From Streptomyces sp. 7-21 (GTDB taxonomy: Bacteria > Actinomycetota > Actinomycetes > Streptomycetales > Streptomycetaceae): a stretch of DNA of 64,000 nucleotides. Each line of letters starts with the position of its first letter. The first letter of the stretch is position 1. The notes beneath the pieces are model-generated. The model was given only the letters and a program-made list of their open reading frames with translations. It was not told where the DNA came from and made no database searches. The translations under genes and the position numbers were made by a program. The stretch lies in the NCBI RefSeq assembly GCF_016741785.1, contig NZ_JAERRL010000006.1, positions 186,001 through 250,000 on the forward strand, written 5' to 3'. Shown here piece by piece: positions 28,401 to 40,120 of the stretch.

Positions 28401-29221
28401 CGCTGTCCCTCCTTCGCACTGGCGCTCTCGCCGGACGGTGCGTCCGGCTGCCCGGTCCCGGCGCGGCTGAGCCGGCGGGAGGCGGCGTTGTCGGTGGCCC
28501 CGGTGATGGCGGCGATGATCTCCTCCCCGGTGGTGTCAGCCACGCGGAAGACGCCGTTGTTGCGGCCGAGGCGCAGCACCGCGACCCGGTCGGCGACGGC
28601 CCGCACGTCCGCCATGTTGTGGCTGATGAGGAGGATGGCCAGCCCCTGGTCGCGCAGCCGCTCGACGAGGTCGAGCACCTGCGCCGTCTGCTCCACGCCG
28701 AGCGCGGCCGTGGGCTCGTCAAGGATGACGACCTCGGGCGAGCCGATCAGGGCGCGGGCGATGGCCACGACCTGCCGCTGGCCGCCGGAGAGCGAGGCGA
28801 CGGGGACGCGGACACTGGGGATGCGGATGGACAGGGTGTCGAGCAGCTCGCGGGCCTGCTGCTCCATCGCCACCTGGTCCAGGACGTGGCGGGTGCGGAT
28901 CTCGCGGCCGAGGAAGAGGTTGGCGACGACGTCGAGGTTGTCGCAGAGCGCCAGGTCCTGGTAGACGGTCGCGATGCCCAGCTCCTGGGCGTCGTGGGGG
29001 CGGGTGACGCGGACGGTCTCGCCCTTGAAGGCGATGGAGCCCGCGTCGATGGGGTGAACCCCGGAGATGGTCTTGACGAGGGTGGACTTTCCTGCGCCGT
29101 TGTCACCGACGAGCGCGGTGACCTCTCCCGCGCGTATCTCCAGATCGACGTCGGTCAGCGCCTGGATGGCGCCGAACCGCTTGGAGACGCCGCGCAGCTC
29201 CAGAACGGGTGCGGCGGTCAT
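28397..29221 (-). CDS. xylG: xylose-type ABC transporter ATP-binding protein XylG
   Basis: A 274-residue ABC ATPase with one nucleotide-binding domain: Walker A GDNGAGKSTLVKT (about 39-51), Q-loop TVYQDLALCDNLDV, signature LSGGQRQVVAIARAL and Walker B VVILDEPTAALG, with ISHNMADV as the switch His. Enteric XylG proteins are about 500 residues with two fused domains; this one has a single domain, which is usual for Streptomyces xylG, and would act as a homodimer. It is followed immediately by xylH (4-base overlap). Confidence 0.92.
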   Translation of the reverse strand: MTAAPVLELRGVSKRFGAIQALTDVDLEIRAGEVTALVGDNGAGKSTLVKTISGVHPIDAGSIAFKGETVRVTRPHDAQELGIATVYQDLALCDNLDVVANLFLGREIRTRHVLDQVAMEQQARELLDTLSIRIPSVRVPVASLSGGQRQVVAIARALIGSPEVVILDEPTAALGVEQTAQVLDLVERLRDQGLAILLISHNMADVRAVADRVAVLRLGRNNGVFRVADTTGEEIIAAITGATDNAASRRLSRAGTGQPDAPSGESASAKEGQR

Positions 29222-29305
29222 GCTTCGGGTCAGCTCCTTGGGTGGGCTGGGCCCCGGGTCCGGCCGCCGCAGCGTGCGGCCGGGCCCGGGCAGGCGGCGG
29301 CGCGG

Positions 29306-30403
29306 TCAGCCGAGTCCGGCTTCCTCGCAGGCCGCGGCGTACTCGCCTCGGCAGATATCTTCGGCCGCGTGGGCGTCGTCGGCGATGACGGTGTCGGCGA
29401 TGTTGTCCACGGTCACCGCCACCGGCTCCAGCAGCTGGCTGGGAATGCCCTCGGCGGTGCCGCTGTCGACGGTCTCGGGGGCCAGCTCGTCCCCGAACTC
29501 CTCGCCGCGCATGGCCCGCACCGCCATCTCGGCGGCGATTTCGGCCTCAGGCCGCGGCGCCTTGTAGATGGTGAACGTCTGCTGGCCCGCCACGATCCGC
29601 TGGATCGCGGCGAGTTCGGCGTCCTGGCCGCCCACCGGAACGCCCTCGATGCCCGCTTCCTCCAGGGCATTGACCACGCCGGCGGCCATGCCGTCGTTGC
29701 CGACGTAGACAGCGTCGAAGCCGTCCGGCCCGAGTGCGTCGATGGCGGCGCTCATCTCCTGGTTGGCGCCGGCCGCCTCCCAGCCGGGGACGTCCTGCTC
29801 GAAGACGATGTTGACCTGGTCGTCCAGCACGGCGTGGGCGCCGCGCTTGAACTGGGCGGCGTTGGGGTCGGTGGGAGATCCGTTGATCATGACGACGTCG
29901 GCGCCCTCGGCGTCGTCGCCCAGCGCGTCGAGCAGCGCCTGGCCCTGGAGCTGGCCCACCCGCTCGTTGTCATAGGAGACGTACCCGTCGACGGGGCCCT
30001 CGGCCAGCCGGTCGTAGGCGATGACGGGGACGCCCTCGGCCTGGGCTTCCTCCACCCACGAGGCGGTGGCCTCCGCGTCGACCGGGTCGAGGATGATGAC
30101 CTCCGCACCGGAGGTCAGCAGCGCGTCAAACTGCTGCCGCTGCTTGCTGGTGTCGTTGCCGGCGTTGCTGTACTGGACGTCGCAGTCCGGGCACAGCTCT
30201 TCGATCTTGGCCTCGATGTAAGGGCGGTCGAAGGTGTCGTACCGCTCGGTGACATCGTCGGGGAGCAGCAGGCCGATAGTCCCCGACTCCTGGGAATTCC
30301 CGTCGTCCTGGTTCCCGCCTCCGGCTTCGCCGCAGGCGGCAAGGGTGGCGGCGAGCGCCAGTACGGTGGCTGCAATGACCGGGTGCCGCAGTGGGTTACG
30401 CAT
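29306..30403 (-). CDS. xylF: xylose-type ABC transporter substrate-binding lipoprotein XylF
   Basis: A 365-residue periplasmic-binding-protein-like lipoprotein. The signal peptide ends in the lipobox LAAC with Cys24 as the lipidation site. The mature protein has the sugar-binding type-1 fold of XylF/RbsB: TIGLLLPDDVTERYDTFDRPYIEAKI, GAEVIILDPVDAEA, VPVIAYDRLAEGPVDGYVSYDNERVGQLQ and AVYVGNDGMAAGVVNAL. The YDR and NERVG elements are as in xylose-binding proteins. A candidate promoter (TTGACG, 18 nt, TTAGCT) lies upstream at 30489-30460. It is first in the xylFGH operon, downstream of the rok7B7 gene. Confidence 0.93.
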   Translation of the reverse strand: MRNPLRHPVIAATVLALAATLAACGEAGGGNQDDGNSQESGTIGLLLPDDVTERYDTFDRPYIEAKIEELCPDCDVQYSNAGNDTSKQRQQFDALLTSGAEVIILDPVDAEATASWVEEAQAEGVPVIAYDRLAEGPVDGYVSYDNERVGQLQGQALLDALGDDAEGADVVMINGSPTDPNAAQFKRGAHAVLDDQVNIVFEQDVPGWEAAGANQEMSAAIDALGPDGFDAVYVGNDGMAAGVVNALEEAGIEGVPVGGQDAELAAIQRIVAGQQTFTIYKAPRPEAEIAAEMAVRAMRGEEFGDELAPETVDSGTAEGIPSQLLEPVAVTVDNIADTVIADDAHAAEDICRGEYAAACEEAGLG

Positions 30404-30459
30404 AATTCGGCATCGCCTTCCCGCTCAGGCCGCGAGGGGGCGGCCACGGATCGGCAGAG

Positions 30460-30489
30460 AGCTAACTCCCTCACCTCCGATGCCGTCAA
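30460..30489 (-). promoter_or_regulatory. candidate xylF promoter
   Basis: On the minus strand TTGACG (-35, 30489-30484) is followed after 18 bases by TTAGCT (-10, 30465-30460), about 57 bases before the xylF start. The surrounding sequence between rok7B7 and xylF is less GC-rich than average. No ROK operator consensus is known to me well enough to place one. Confidence 0.4.
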
Positions 30490-30533
30490 TACCTGAAGCA
30501 CTCAAGAACCAAACCGGAAATCAACGAAACCGC

Positions 30534-31712
30534 TCACGGCCGGGGTGGTTCGAGAAAGGCCTTCTCTCCCATTTCCTGCAAAACCAGGGCGAGTGCTCCG
30601 AGCACTTCCGCACGGCCGCCGAGCGCCCCGGGCACGAGCGTCAGCTGCCGGGCCGCACTTGGAATGGCGTAACGCCCCACGGAATCGCGGATCGGTTGCA
30701 GAGCCAGCTCCCCCGCCTCGGCCAGGTCCCCGCCGAGCACCACCCGGCTGGGATTGAGCAGATTGCACAGCTGGGCGACGCCGCTGCCGATGTGGCGGCC
30801 GATGTCGGCGACCACGCGGCGGCAGCCCGGATCGCCGTCGCGGGCCATCCGCACCACCTGGCGCATGCTCAGCCCGGTGCCGTGGCTGCCGTGCAGCAGC
30901 GGCAGCACGTGGCGGGCGGCTGTGAACGTCTCCAGGCAGCCGCGGTTGCCGCAGCGGCACACGGGGCCCGACTCATCCAGCGTGATGTGCCCGATCTCGC
31001 CCGCCGTGCCGCCCGGCCCCCGGTAGATCTGGCCATTGATCACCAGTCCGGCGCCCAGGCCGCTGGCGACCTTGATGTACGCCAGGTCCGAGGCGCCGCG
31101 CCCGGCTCCCCACACCAGCTCCCCCAGCGCGCCGAGGTTGGCGTCGTTGTCGATATGGACCCGCACGCCGAGGCGGGCGGCCAGCTCCTCACGGGGGTTG
31201 GTGCCGCGCCAGCCCGGCAGGATGACCGAGGAGCCGAGCGCGCCGGTGGCCACGTCGATCGGGCCGGGCACACCCAGGCCGACGCCGATGATCTTCCGCC
31301 GGTCCACGCCCGCGGCGGCCAGCAGCCGGGTCACGAGTCTCTCGGCGCGGTCGAACCCGTGGCCCGCCGAGGCGTCCACGTCGAACGGTTCGGCCTCCTC
31401 GGCGAGCACCTGCTGCGCCAGATTCCCGACCGCCACCCGGAGATGGGAGTGGCCGAAATCGACCCCCACGACAATGCCCGCATCCGGGGAAAGGGAAACG
31501 CTCCGGGCCCGGCGCCCGCTCGCGGAGGTGGTTCTGACCTCGACGGTGCCCCGTTCCTTCAATTCCCGGACGATATTGGACACGGTGGCGGCGGACAGGC
31601 CCGTGGTCCGGGCTATTTCGGCCTGGGTGAGCGAACCCGCCCCGCGCACCGCGCGTACCACTCGTTCCAGATTGGCCCGGTGCAGCGAGGACTGCGACCC
31701 CGGAGTTTCCAC
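30534..31712 (-). CDS. rok7B7: ROK-family transcriptional regulator Rok7B7
   Basis: A 392-residue ROK repressor. An N-terminal winged helix (about 18-60, LTQAEIARTTGLSAATVSNIVREL) is followed by the ROK sugar-kinase-like fold: VVGVDFGHSHLRVAVG, VGLGVPGPID, HIDNDANLGALGE and the zinc motif CRCGNRGCLETF. The kinase-type Asp in NDAN is retained, but the HTH makes a regulatory role likely. GGAG sits 6 nt before GTG 31712. Position between xylFGH and the ngc transporter is the same as in S. coelicolor, where Rok7B7 controls xylose transport and affects carbon repression and antibiotic production. Confidence 0.9.
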   Translation of the reverse strand: METPGSQSSLHRANLERVVRAVRGAGSLTQAEIARTTGLSAATVSNIVRELKERGTVEVRTTSASGRRARSVSLSPDAGIVVGVDFGHSHLRVAVGNLAQQVLAEEAEPFDVDASAGHGFDRAERLVTRLLAAAGVDRRKIIGVGLGVPGPIDVATGALGSSVILPGWRGTNPREELAARLGVRVHIDNDANLGALGELVWGAGRGASDLAYIKVASGLGAGLVINGQIYRGPGGTAGEIGHITLDESGPVCRCGNRGCLETFTAARHVLPLLHGSHGTGLSMRQVVRMARDGDPGCRRVVADIGRHIGSGVAQLCNLLNPSRVVLGGDLAEAGELALQPIRDSVGRYAIPSAARQLTLVPGALGGRAEVLGALALVLQEMGEKAFLEPPRP

Positions 31713-31851
31713 GGCTCACTCCATTTCCCGGTCTCCCGGGCGGGCGCGGACGCGGCGCCCGCCGACCGGGCCCACTATAGGAAGTCGGAGCCCGGCGCGG
31801 GGAAACGGGAGTGAAACCGCTTGCATTCCGGCGGGCCGGACGCGTGCCGTC

Positions 31852-32727
31852 TCACCGGACCGCGCCCGCCGTCAGCCCGGTCTGGACCTGCCGCTGGAAC
31901 GCCAGATAGACCACGAGCACCGGCAGCATGGCCAGGCTGATACCCGCGTACAGCGCTCCCCAGTCCCCCTCGTAGCCCTGCTGCACCATCAGGGCCGCGA
32001 GCCCCTGCGGCAGCACCGCGTCCTCCTCGCTGCCGATGTTCAGCACCCGCGGCAGCACGAACTGGTTCCACTGCCCCAGGAAGTTGAAGATGCCGACGCT
32101 GATCAGGCCGGGCCGCGCCATCGGCAGCATGATCTGGAAGAACGTCCGCGCGTGCGAGGCGCCGTCCAGCGTGGCCGCCTCCTGGACGGCCGTGGGCAGC
32201 GTGCGGAAGAAGGAGACGAGGAAGAAGACCGTGAACGGCAGCGAGTAGGCGATGTAGACGAGGATCAGGCCCTGGCGGGTGTTGAGCATGCCGAGGTTGT
32301 CCAGGATGAAGAACAGCGGCACCAGCGCCAGGAAGACGGGGAACATCATCCCGCCGGTGAACAGCAGGTACACCACGCGGTTGCCCGGGAACCGGAAGCG
32401 GGCGAGCACGTACGCCGCCATCGCGCCGAACAGCATCGTGCCGGTGAGCGAACCGGACAGGATGATCAGTGAGTTGAGCGTATAGCGGCCGATGTTCGCC
32501 GAGGTCCAGGCGTTGCTGAAGTTCTCCCAGTGCAGTGAGGTCGGCAGCCCGAAGGGCTCGGTGACCAGATCGCCGTGCTCCCGCAGGCTGGACAGCACCA
32601 CCCACAGCAGCGGCCCGGCCGCCATCACCGCCCACACCACCAGGAAGGAGTGGGAGAACACGTTCAGCACCCGGCCGGTGGTCTGTTCCCGGTCCCCGCG
32701 CGGGCGGGCGGACTTGGTGAGGCTCAT
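31852..32727 (-). CDS. ngcG: sugar ABC transporter permease (NgcG-like)
   Basis: A 291-residue MalG-type permease with six hydrophobic segments. The ATPase-contact loop is EAATLDGASHARTFFQIMLPMARPG (about 189-213). It lies third in a minus-strand operon of binding protein, MalF-type permease and MalG-type permease, with no ATPase gene, as in the NgcEFG N-acetylglucosamine/diacetylchitobiose systems, which share the MsiK ATPase encoded elsewhere. The substrate is inferred from gene order next to rok7B7 and acnA; the sequence only proves the carbohydrate ABC class. Confidence 0.85.
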   Translation of the reverse strand: MSLTKSARPRGDREQTTGRVLNVFSHSFLVVWAVMAAGPLLWVVLSSLREHGDLVTEPFGLPTSLHWENFSNAWTSANIGRYTLNSLIILSGSLTGTMLFGAMAAYVLARFRFPGNRVVYLLFTGGMMFPVFLALVPLFFILDNLGMLNTRQGLILVYIAYSLPFTVFFLVSFFRTLPTAVQEAATLDGASHARTFFQIMLPMARPGLISVGIFNFLGQWNQFVLPRVLNIGSEEDAVLPQGLAALMVQQGYEGDWGALYAGISLAMLPVLVVYLAFQRQVQTGLTAGAVR

Positions 32728-32757
32728 CGTTGGGGGCTCCCTTGCGCGCGGACGGCT

Positions 32758-33792
32758 TCAGTACTCGATGCGCTCGCGCCGGGCGAGCCGCATCATCAGG
32801 ACCGCAAAGAGCAGGGTCACGACGAACAGGGCCACGCCGACGGCGGTGGCGTATCCGGCCTGCCCGTCGCGGAACGCCTTGTCGAACAGGTAGGTGGGCA
32901 CCACGTCCATGCCGTGCTCCGGCACCATCACGCTGACCAGGGCGAAGCCGTCGAGCGCCTGGATGCCCATGTAGATCCAGCCGGTCTGGACGGTGTCCCA
33001 GGTCAGCGGGAGCGTGATGCGGAAGAACGTCACCGGGCGGCTGGCGCCGTCCAGCAGCGCGGCCTCGTAGGTCTCGCGCGGGATGGAGCTCATCGCCGCC
33101 GAGAAGAGCACCACGTAGAAGCCGACGAACGACCAGCACAGCACGGCCAGCACGCACCAGATGGCGAGGTCGCCGCCGAGCCAGTCGTTCTGCCGCAGCC
33201 CGCCCAGGCCGGTCAGCTCCAGGGTCTCGTTGAGCGCGCCGCTGCGCGGGCTGTACACCCGCGCCCAGATGACGGCGATGATCGCCAGCGAGAGCACCTG
33301 CGGGAAGAAGAAGACGACCTTGTAGAACGCGGACCCGGCGACGCCGGAGACCGCCTCGCCGCGCCGCTTGCTGCCGCCGGCGCTGAGCATGAAGGCGAAG
33401 AAGAGGCCCAGCGCCAGCGTGATCACCGGCGCGGCGACGAGCAGCAGCAGGCTGTTGCGCAGCGCGTCCCAGAACTTGTCGTCGTTCCAGAGCCGTTCGT
33501 AGTTCTCGAAGCCGGTGAAGGTGTAGGCGCTGCTGTAGCCCGTCCAGTCCGTCATCGAGTAGAAGAACGCCTGGAGGAACGGCGAGACGACAAAGACGAC
33601 GTAGATGAGCACCGGCGCGGCGAGGAACCAGAGGATGAACCGGTACTCGTCCAGCCGGCGGTACCGCCGGTCCGCGCGTATCCGGCGCGGGGTCAGCCGG
33701 GGCGGCAGGAGAAGAGCCACGAGGGCCGCCGCCGCGAACGTGAGCCTGCTGCCCGGTGACGGGCTGTCAGGTATGCGGGTCGAGGGTGCCAT
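32758..33792 (-). CDS. ngcF: sugar ABC transporter permease (NgcF-like)
   Basis: A 344-residue MalF-type permease. After an N-terminal hydrophobic stretch and a basic linker (residues 33-48), a core of six segments follows. The ATPase-contact loop is YEAALLDGASRPVTFFRITLPLTWDT (about 244-269). It lies between the binding protein gene (28 bases upstream) and ngcG (30 bases downstream) in one operon. The extra N-terminal segment (TFAAAALVALLLPP) is longer than needed for the fold; a downstream start is possible but none has a better ribosome binding site. Confidence 0.85.
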   Translation of the reverse strand: MAPSTRIPDSPSPGSRLTFAAAALVALLLPPRLTPRRIRADRRYRRLDEYRFILWFLAAPVLIYVVFVVSPFLQAFFYSMTDWTGYSSAYTFTGFENYERLWNDDKFWDALRNSLLLLVAAPVITLALGLFFAFMLSAGGSKRRGEAVSGVAGSAFYKVVFFFPQVLSLAIIAVIWARVYSPRSGALNETLELTGLGGLRQNDWLGGDLAIWCVLAVLCWSFVGFYVVLFSAAMSSIPRETYEAALLDGASRPVTFFRITLPLTWDTVQTGWIYMGIQALDGFALVSVMVPEHGMDVVPTYLFDKAFRDGQAGYATAVGVALFVVTLLFAVLMMRLARRERIEY

Positions 33793-33819
33793 GCCGCCCC
33801 GGTCCTTCCCGTGTCGTGG

Positions 33820-35241
33820 TCAGGCGTGCTGGAACTTCTCGATGGAGTCGTCGCGTGCCGTGGCGTCGGCGGCGCGCTGACAGCGGTCGATGGCCTCGGT
33901 GGGGTTGATCTCCCCGGCCATCATGGCGGCGACGGCCCCGCCGATCTCCTCGTCGTTGAGCTGCTTGTACCAGTCGGGCAGCCGGGAGAGCACAAGGTTG
34001 TCGCCGGCGGCCTCGATCGCCTCGACCGCGCTGCTCAGGCCGGGGCCCAGCTCCATGCCGTCCGCGGCGCCGCGCACACAGGTCAGCGAGGAGACCAGGC
34101 GGGTGAAGTTCTGCGCGGATTGCCTGCCGAGCATGATGCGCAGGAACTCCATGCCGCCGGGGACGTTGCGCGCGTCGGCGGGCACCAGGAAGGGCTCGCC
34201 GGGCGAGGCCCAGAGGGTCTCGAACGGCATGGCGTCGGAGGAGTCCAGGCCCGTGGGCGGGCCGACGGCCATGTCGAAGTCCTCGGGCGTGGTGGACTTC
34301 GCCTCGTTCTCCACCCAGGAGCCGTTGGGGATGAACAGCGCCCGGCCGGCGGTCCACTCGCTCTGGGCGTCCTCGTGGTTGAGGCCGGGGGTTCCCTCCA
34401 GGATGAATCCGCGCGCGTAGAGCTCGTGGTAGGCCTCGAACGCCGCCCGGACCGCTTCGTGGCGCCAGGCGTTGGGCTCCAGGTTGTCCAGCGCCCGCAG
34501 CACCTCGATGCCGCCGATCTTGGCGATGAACGGGTAGAGCGTGAAGGCCAGGTAGTAGGGGTACACGCCGGGGTAGGTCCAGCCCGCGATGCCCTCCCGC
34601 TGGGCACGCCGGCAGACGTCGATCATCTCGTCCCAGGTCCGGGGGTACTCGACGTCCAGCCGCTGCAGGGCGGTGCGCGAGTACCACTGGCCGTAGACGT
34701 GGTAGGCGTAGTTGAGCTGGTAGAAGGCGTCGCTGCCGAACTGCCCCATCTCCAGGGTGCCGGGCATGAGCGTGTCGCGGACGGGGACCTCCGGGTCGTC
34801 CAGCGACGGGGCGTCCAGCAGCTCGGTCAGGTCGTGGACCTGGTCGTTGCGGATGAGGGCGGCGATGTCCATCGCCTGGGCACCGGAGTTGTCGACCACG
34901 TCCGGCGGTTCGCCCTGCACCATGCGGGGCTGGAGCCGGGACTGGATCTCCTGGGTGGCGGTGTGGTCGACCGGGCCGAACCGCTCCTGGTACAGCTCCT
35001 CGGTGTCGAGAGCGTACTGGTCGCCGAAGCCGCCGTCGAAGATGACGACTTCGAGCTGCTCGTCGCTGGGAACGCCGAACGGGTTGTCATCGGTCCTGTC
35101 GACCGTCTCAACGGTGCCGGACCCGCTGCTGCCGCCGCTGGCGCAGGCGCTGAGCGCTCCCAGGGCCGGTACGGACAGGGCGGTCGCGGCGGCGGTTCTC
35201 GTCAGGAAGATGCGGCGGTTGACATGCGGACTCGCGGTCAT
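33820..35241 (-). CDS. ngcE: amino-sugar ABC transporter substrate-binding lipoprotein (NgcE-like)
   Basis: A 473-residue extracellular binding protein. The N-terminus has a twin-arginine signal (NRRIFLTRTAA, Arg9-Arg10) followed by a lipobox ending at Cys33 (LSAC), so it is a Tat-exported lipoprotein. The mature part has the class-I sugar-binding pattern (VVIFDGGFGDQY, NYAYHVYGQWYSRTAL, GRALFIPNGSWVENE). GAGGA lies 7 nt before ATG 35241. It heads the operon and carries a DasR-like site 59 bases upstream. In S. coelicolor the syntenic protein binds N,N'-diacetylchitobiose; that substrate is carried over by synteny. Confidence 0.85.
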   Translation of the reverse strand: MTASPHVNRRIFLTRTAAATALSVPALGALSACASGGSSGSGTVETVDRTDDNPFGVPSDEQLEVVIFDGGFGDQYALDTEELYQERFGPVDHTATQEIQSRLQPRMVQGEPPDVVDNSGAQAMDIAALIRNDQVHDLTELLDAPSLDDPEVPVRDTLMPGTLEMGQFGSDAFYQLNYAYHVYGQWYSRTALQRLDVEYPRTWDEMIDVCRRAQREGIAGWTYPGVYPYYLAFTLYPFIAKIGGIEVLRALDNLEPNAWRHEAVRAAFEAYHELYARGFILEGTPGLNHEDAQSEWTAGRALFIPNGSWVENEAKSTTPEDFDMAVGPPTGLDSSDAMPFETLWASPGEPFLVPADARNVPGGMEFLRIMLGRQSAQNFTRLVSSLTCVRGAADGMELGPGLSSAVEAIEAAGDNLVLSRLPDWYKQLNDEEIGGAVAAMMAGEINPTEAIDRCQRAADATARDDSIEKFQHA

Positions 35242-35299
35242 GTTCGCGTCCTCGCCTTCTGTCGGGACCCGGGCGGGACGGGTGGTGGCCCGGATCCCG

Positions 35300-35315
35300 A
35301 CAGGTATAGTCCAAT
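35300..35315. promoter_or_regulatory. dre-like (DasR) operator upstream of ngcE
   Basis: ACAGGTATAGTCCAAT matches the DasR consensus ACTGGTCTAGACCAGT at 12 of 16 positions, including GGT, TAG and CCA. It lies 59 bases upstream of the ngcE start. DasR is the GntR-type repressor of amino-sugar and chitin genes. Confidence 0.6.
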
Positions 35316-35389
35316 CCCCCGAACGGCGGTAGGTCGCGCACAGCCTGTGCGCGCAGGCGTGTCCGAGTCGCAATCTGGCCGCATGCGCA

Positions 35390-35423
35390 CGGGCCGCCCC
35401 CGCCTCATGGCGGGAGCGGCCCG
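35390..35423 (-). terminator. acnA terminator
   Basis: A 15-bp stem with one mismatch (CGGGCCGCCCCCGCC paired with GGCGGGAGCGGCCCG) closes a TCAT loop, 47 bases after the acnA stop. It separates acnA from the ngcE promoter. Confidence 0.75.
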
Positions 35424-35469
35424 GTGCCCTGCGCGCGCCGCGGCGTCGCAGCAGTGACTGATGTGTGCC

Positions 35470-38266
<2,797 letters not shown>

Positions 38267-38467
38267 TGCCGCCCCGCCCGCGCCCGTACGGGTGTCCGGA
38301 GCCGCCCCAGCGGAAACCGGGCAGACGCCTGCCGCCAGGCAGTTGGGCACCGCAGGGCCAGGACACGCCGGGGACGCCCCGCGCGCGGACGCACCCCCTC
38401 CAGATGAGAGAGTGCGGGGGAGATGATGAGATGAGATGGCTGACTGGGTCCGAAGCCGGACGGCAAG

Positions 38468-38500
38468 CCGGACAGGACCCGGACAGGACCCGGAAAGCAC
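38468..38500. repeat. 11-bp tandem repeat
   Basis: CCGGACAGGAC occurs twice in direct succession (38468-38478, 38479-38489) followed by a degenerate third copy, CCGGAAAGCAC. It lies in the spacer between the acnA and HTH-MurA promoters. Confidence 0.8.
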
Positions 38501-38545
38501 CCCGGACGACAACAGCCCGACACACCACCCCCTCAAGGGGCGCTC

Positions 38546-38561
38546 ATCTCATATGTGAGAT
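38546..38561. promoter_or_regulatory. operator palindrome in front of the HTH-MurA gene
   Basis: ATCTCATATGTGAGAT has 6-bp arms around TATG. Its last base is the first base of the -10-like TAAAGT (38561-38566), which is only 7 nt from the ATG, so the site overlaps the promoter of a probably leaderless gene. With the next base it gives ATCTC-N6-GAGATA, as at acnA. Confidence 0.6.
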
Positions 38562-38573
38562 AAAGTCGAAGCT

Positions 38574-40103
38574 ATGACCGACGACTACCTCGCCCGGATC
38601 GGACAGCTCATCAGGGACGCGCGCCAGCATCGTGGCTGGACGCAGGTCCAGCTCGCGGAGGCGCTGGGGACAAGTCAGAGCGCCGTTAACCGCATCGAAC
38701 GAGGCAACCAGAACATCAGCCTTGAGATGATCGCCAGGATCGGCGAGGCCCTGGACAGCGAGATCGTCTCGCTCGGGTACGCAGGGCCGATGCATCTGCG
38801 GGTCGTCGGCGGCAGACAGCTCTCGGGCGCCATCGACGTCAAGACGAGCAAGAACGCCTGCGTGGCGCTGCTGTGCGCCTCGCTGCTGAACTCCGGCCGC
38901 ACCGTCCTGCGCCGGGTGGCGCGGATCGAGGAGGTCTTCCGGATCCTGGAGGTACTCAACTCCATCGGCGTCCGCACCCGCTGGATCAACGACGGCGCCG
39001 ACCTGGAGATCGTGCCGCCCGCCGAGCTGAACCTCGACGCCATCGACGAGGAGGCGGCCCGCCGGACCCGGAGCATCATCATGTTCCTCGGCCCGCTGCT
39101 GCACCGCATGGACCGGTTCAAGATCCCCTACGCCGGCGGCTGTGACCTGGGCACGCGCACGGTCGAGCCCCACATGATGGCGCTGCGCCGCTTCGGCCTG
39201 GAGGTCACGGCGACGGAGGGCATGTACCACGCGACGGTCAACCGGGACATCCGTCCCGACCGGCCGATCGTGCTCACCGAGCGCGGCGACACGGTCACGG
39301 AGAACGCGCTGCTGGCCGCTGCCCGCCACGGCGGCGTGACGGTGATCCGCAACGCCTCGTCGAACTACATGGTCCAGGACCTGTGCTTCTTCCTGGAACA
39401 GCTCGGCGTGCGGATCGAGGGCGTCGGCACCACCACGCTGGTGGTGCACGGCGTGCCGGACATCGACCGCGACGTGGACTACTCGCCCTCCGAGGACCCG
39501 GTCGAGGCCATGAGCCTGATCGCCGCGGCCGTGGTGACCGAGTCGGAGCTGACGATCCGCCGGGTGCCGCTGGAGTTCCTGGAGATCGAGCTGGCCGTGC
39601 TGGAGGGCATGGGCCTGGACCACGACCTGGGGCCGGAGTACGCGGCGGACAACGGCAGGACCCGGCTGGCCGACCTGACCGTGCGGCCCTCCAAGCTGGA
39701 GGCGCCGATCGACAAGATCCACCCGATGCCGTTCCCGGGGCTGAACATCGACAACGCGCCGTTCTTCGCGGCGATCGCCGCCTCGGCGCACGGCTCGACC
39801 CTGATCCACGACTGGGTCTACGACAACCGCGCGATCTACCTGACCGACCTCAACCGCCTCGGCGGCCGGCTCCAGCTGCTCGACCCGCACCGGGTCCTGG
39901 TTGAGGGGCCGACGCGCTGGCGCGCGGCGGAGATGATGTGCCCGCCGGCGCTGCGCCCGGCCGTCGTGGTGCTGCTGGCGATGATGGCGGCCGAGGGCAC
40001 GTCCGTGCTGCGGAACGTGTACGTCATCAACCGCGGCTACGAGGACCTGGCCGAGCGGCTCAACTCCGTAGGGGCCCAGATCGAGACGTTCCGCGACATC
40101 TGA
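38574..40103 (+). CDS. murA: HTH domain fused to MurA-type UDP-GlcNAc 1-carboxyvinyltransferase
   Basis: A 509-residue fusion. Residues 5-60 are an XRE/Cro-type helix-turn-helix (GWTQVQLAEALGTSQSAVNRIERG). Residues from about 75 on are an EPSP/MurA fold. Catalytic positions of MurA are kept: Lys93-Asn94 (TSKNAC), Cys190 and Arg195 in AGGCDLGTRTVEPH, Asp393 in LNIDNAPFF, Arg461, and Arg487 in VINRGYEDL. So it could transfer enolpyruvate from PEP to UDP-GlcNAc, and the Cys predicts fosfomycin sensitivity. The first residues follow TAAAGT by 7 nt with no Shine-Dalgarno sequence, so it is probably leaderless. Streptomyces carry a second, conventional MurA elsewhere, so this one may be a regulator, an enzyme or both. 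Confidence 0.9.
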   Translation: MTDDYLARIGQLIRDARQHRGWTQVQLAEALGTSQSAVNRIERGNQNISLEMIARIGEALDSEIVSLGYAGPMHLRVVGGRQLSGAIDVKTSKNACVALLCASLLNSGRTVLRRVARIEEVFRILEVLNSIGVRTRWINDGADLEIVPPAELNLDAIDEEAARRTRSIIMFLGPLLHRMDRFKIPYAGGCDLGTRTVEPHMMALRRFGLEVTATEGMYHATVNRDIRPDRPIVLTERGDTVTENALLAAARHGGVTVIRNASSNYMVQDLCFFLEQLGVRIEGVGTTTLVVHGVPDIDRDVDYSPSEDPVEAMSLIAAAVVTESELTIRRVPLEFLEIELAVLEGMGLDHDLGPEYAADNGRTRLADLTVRPSKLEAPIDKIHPMPFPGLNIDNAPFFAAIAASAHGSTLIHDWVYDNRAIYLTDLNRLGGRLQLLDPHRVLVEGPTRWRAAEMMCPPALRPAVVVLLAMMAAEGTSVLRNVYVINRGYEDLAERLNSVGAQIETFRDI

Positions 40104-40120
40104 CGGCACCGGCACCGCAC

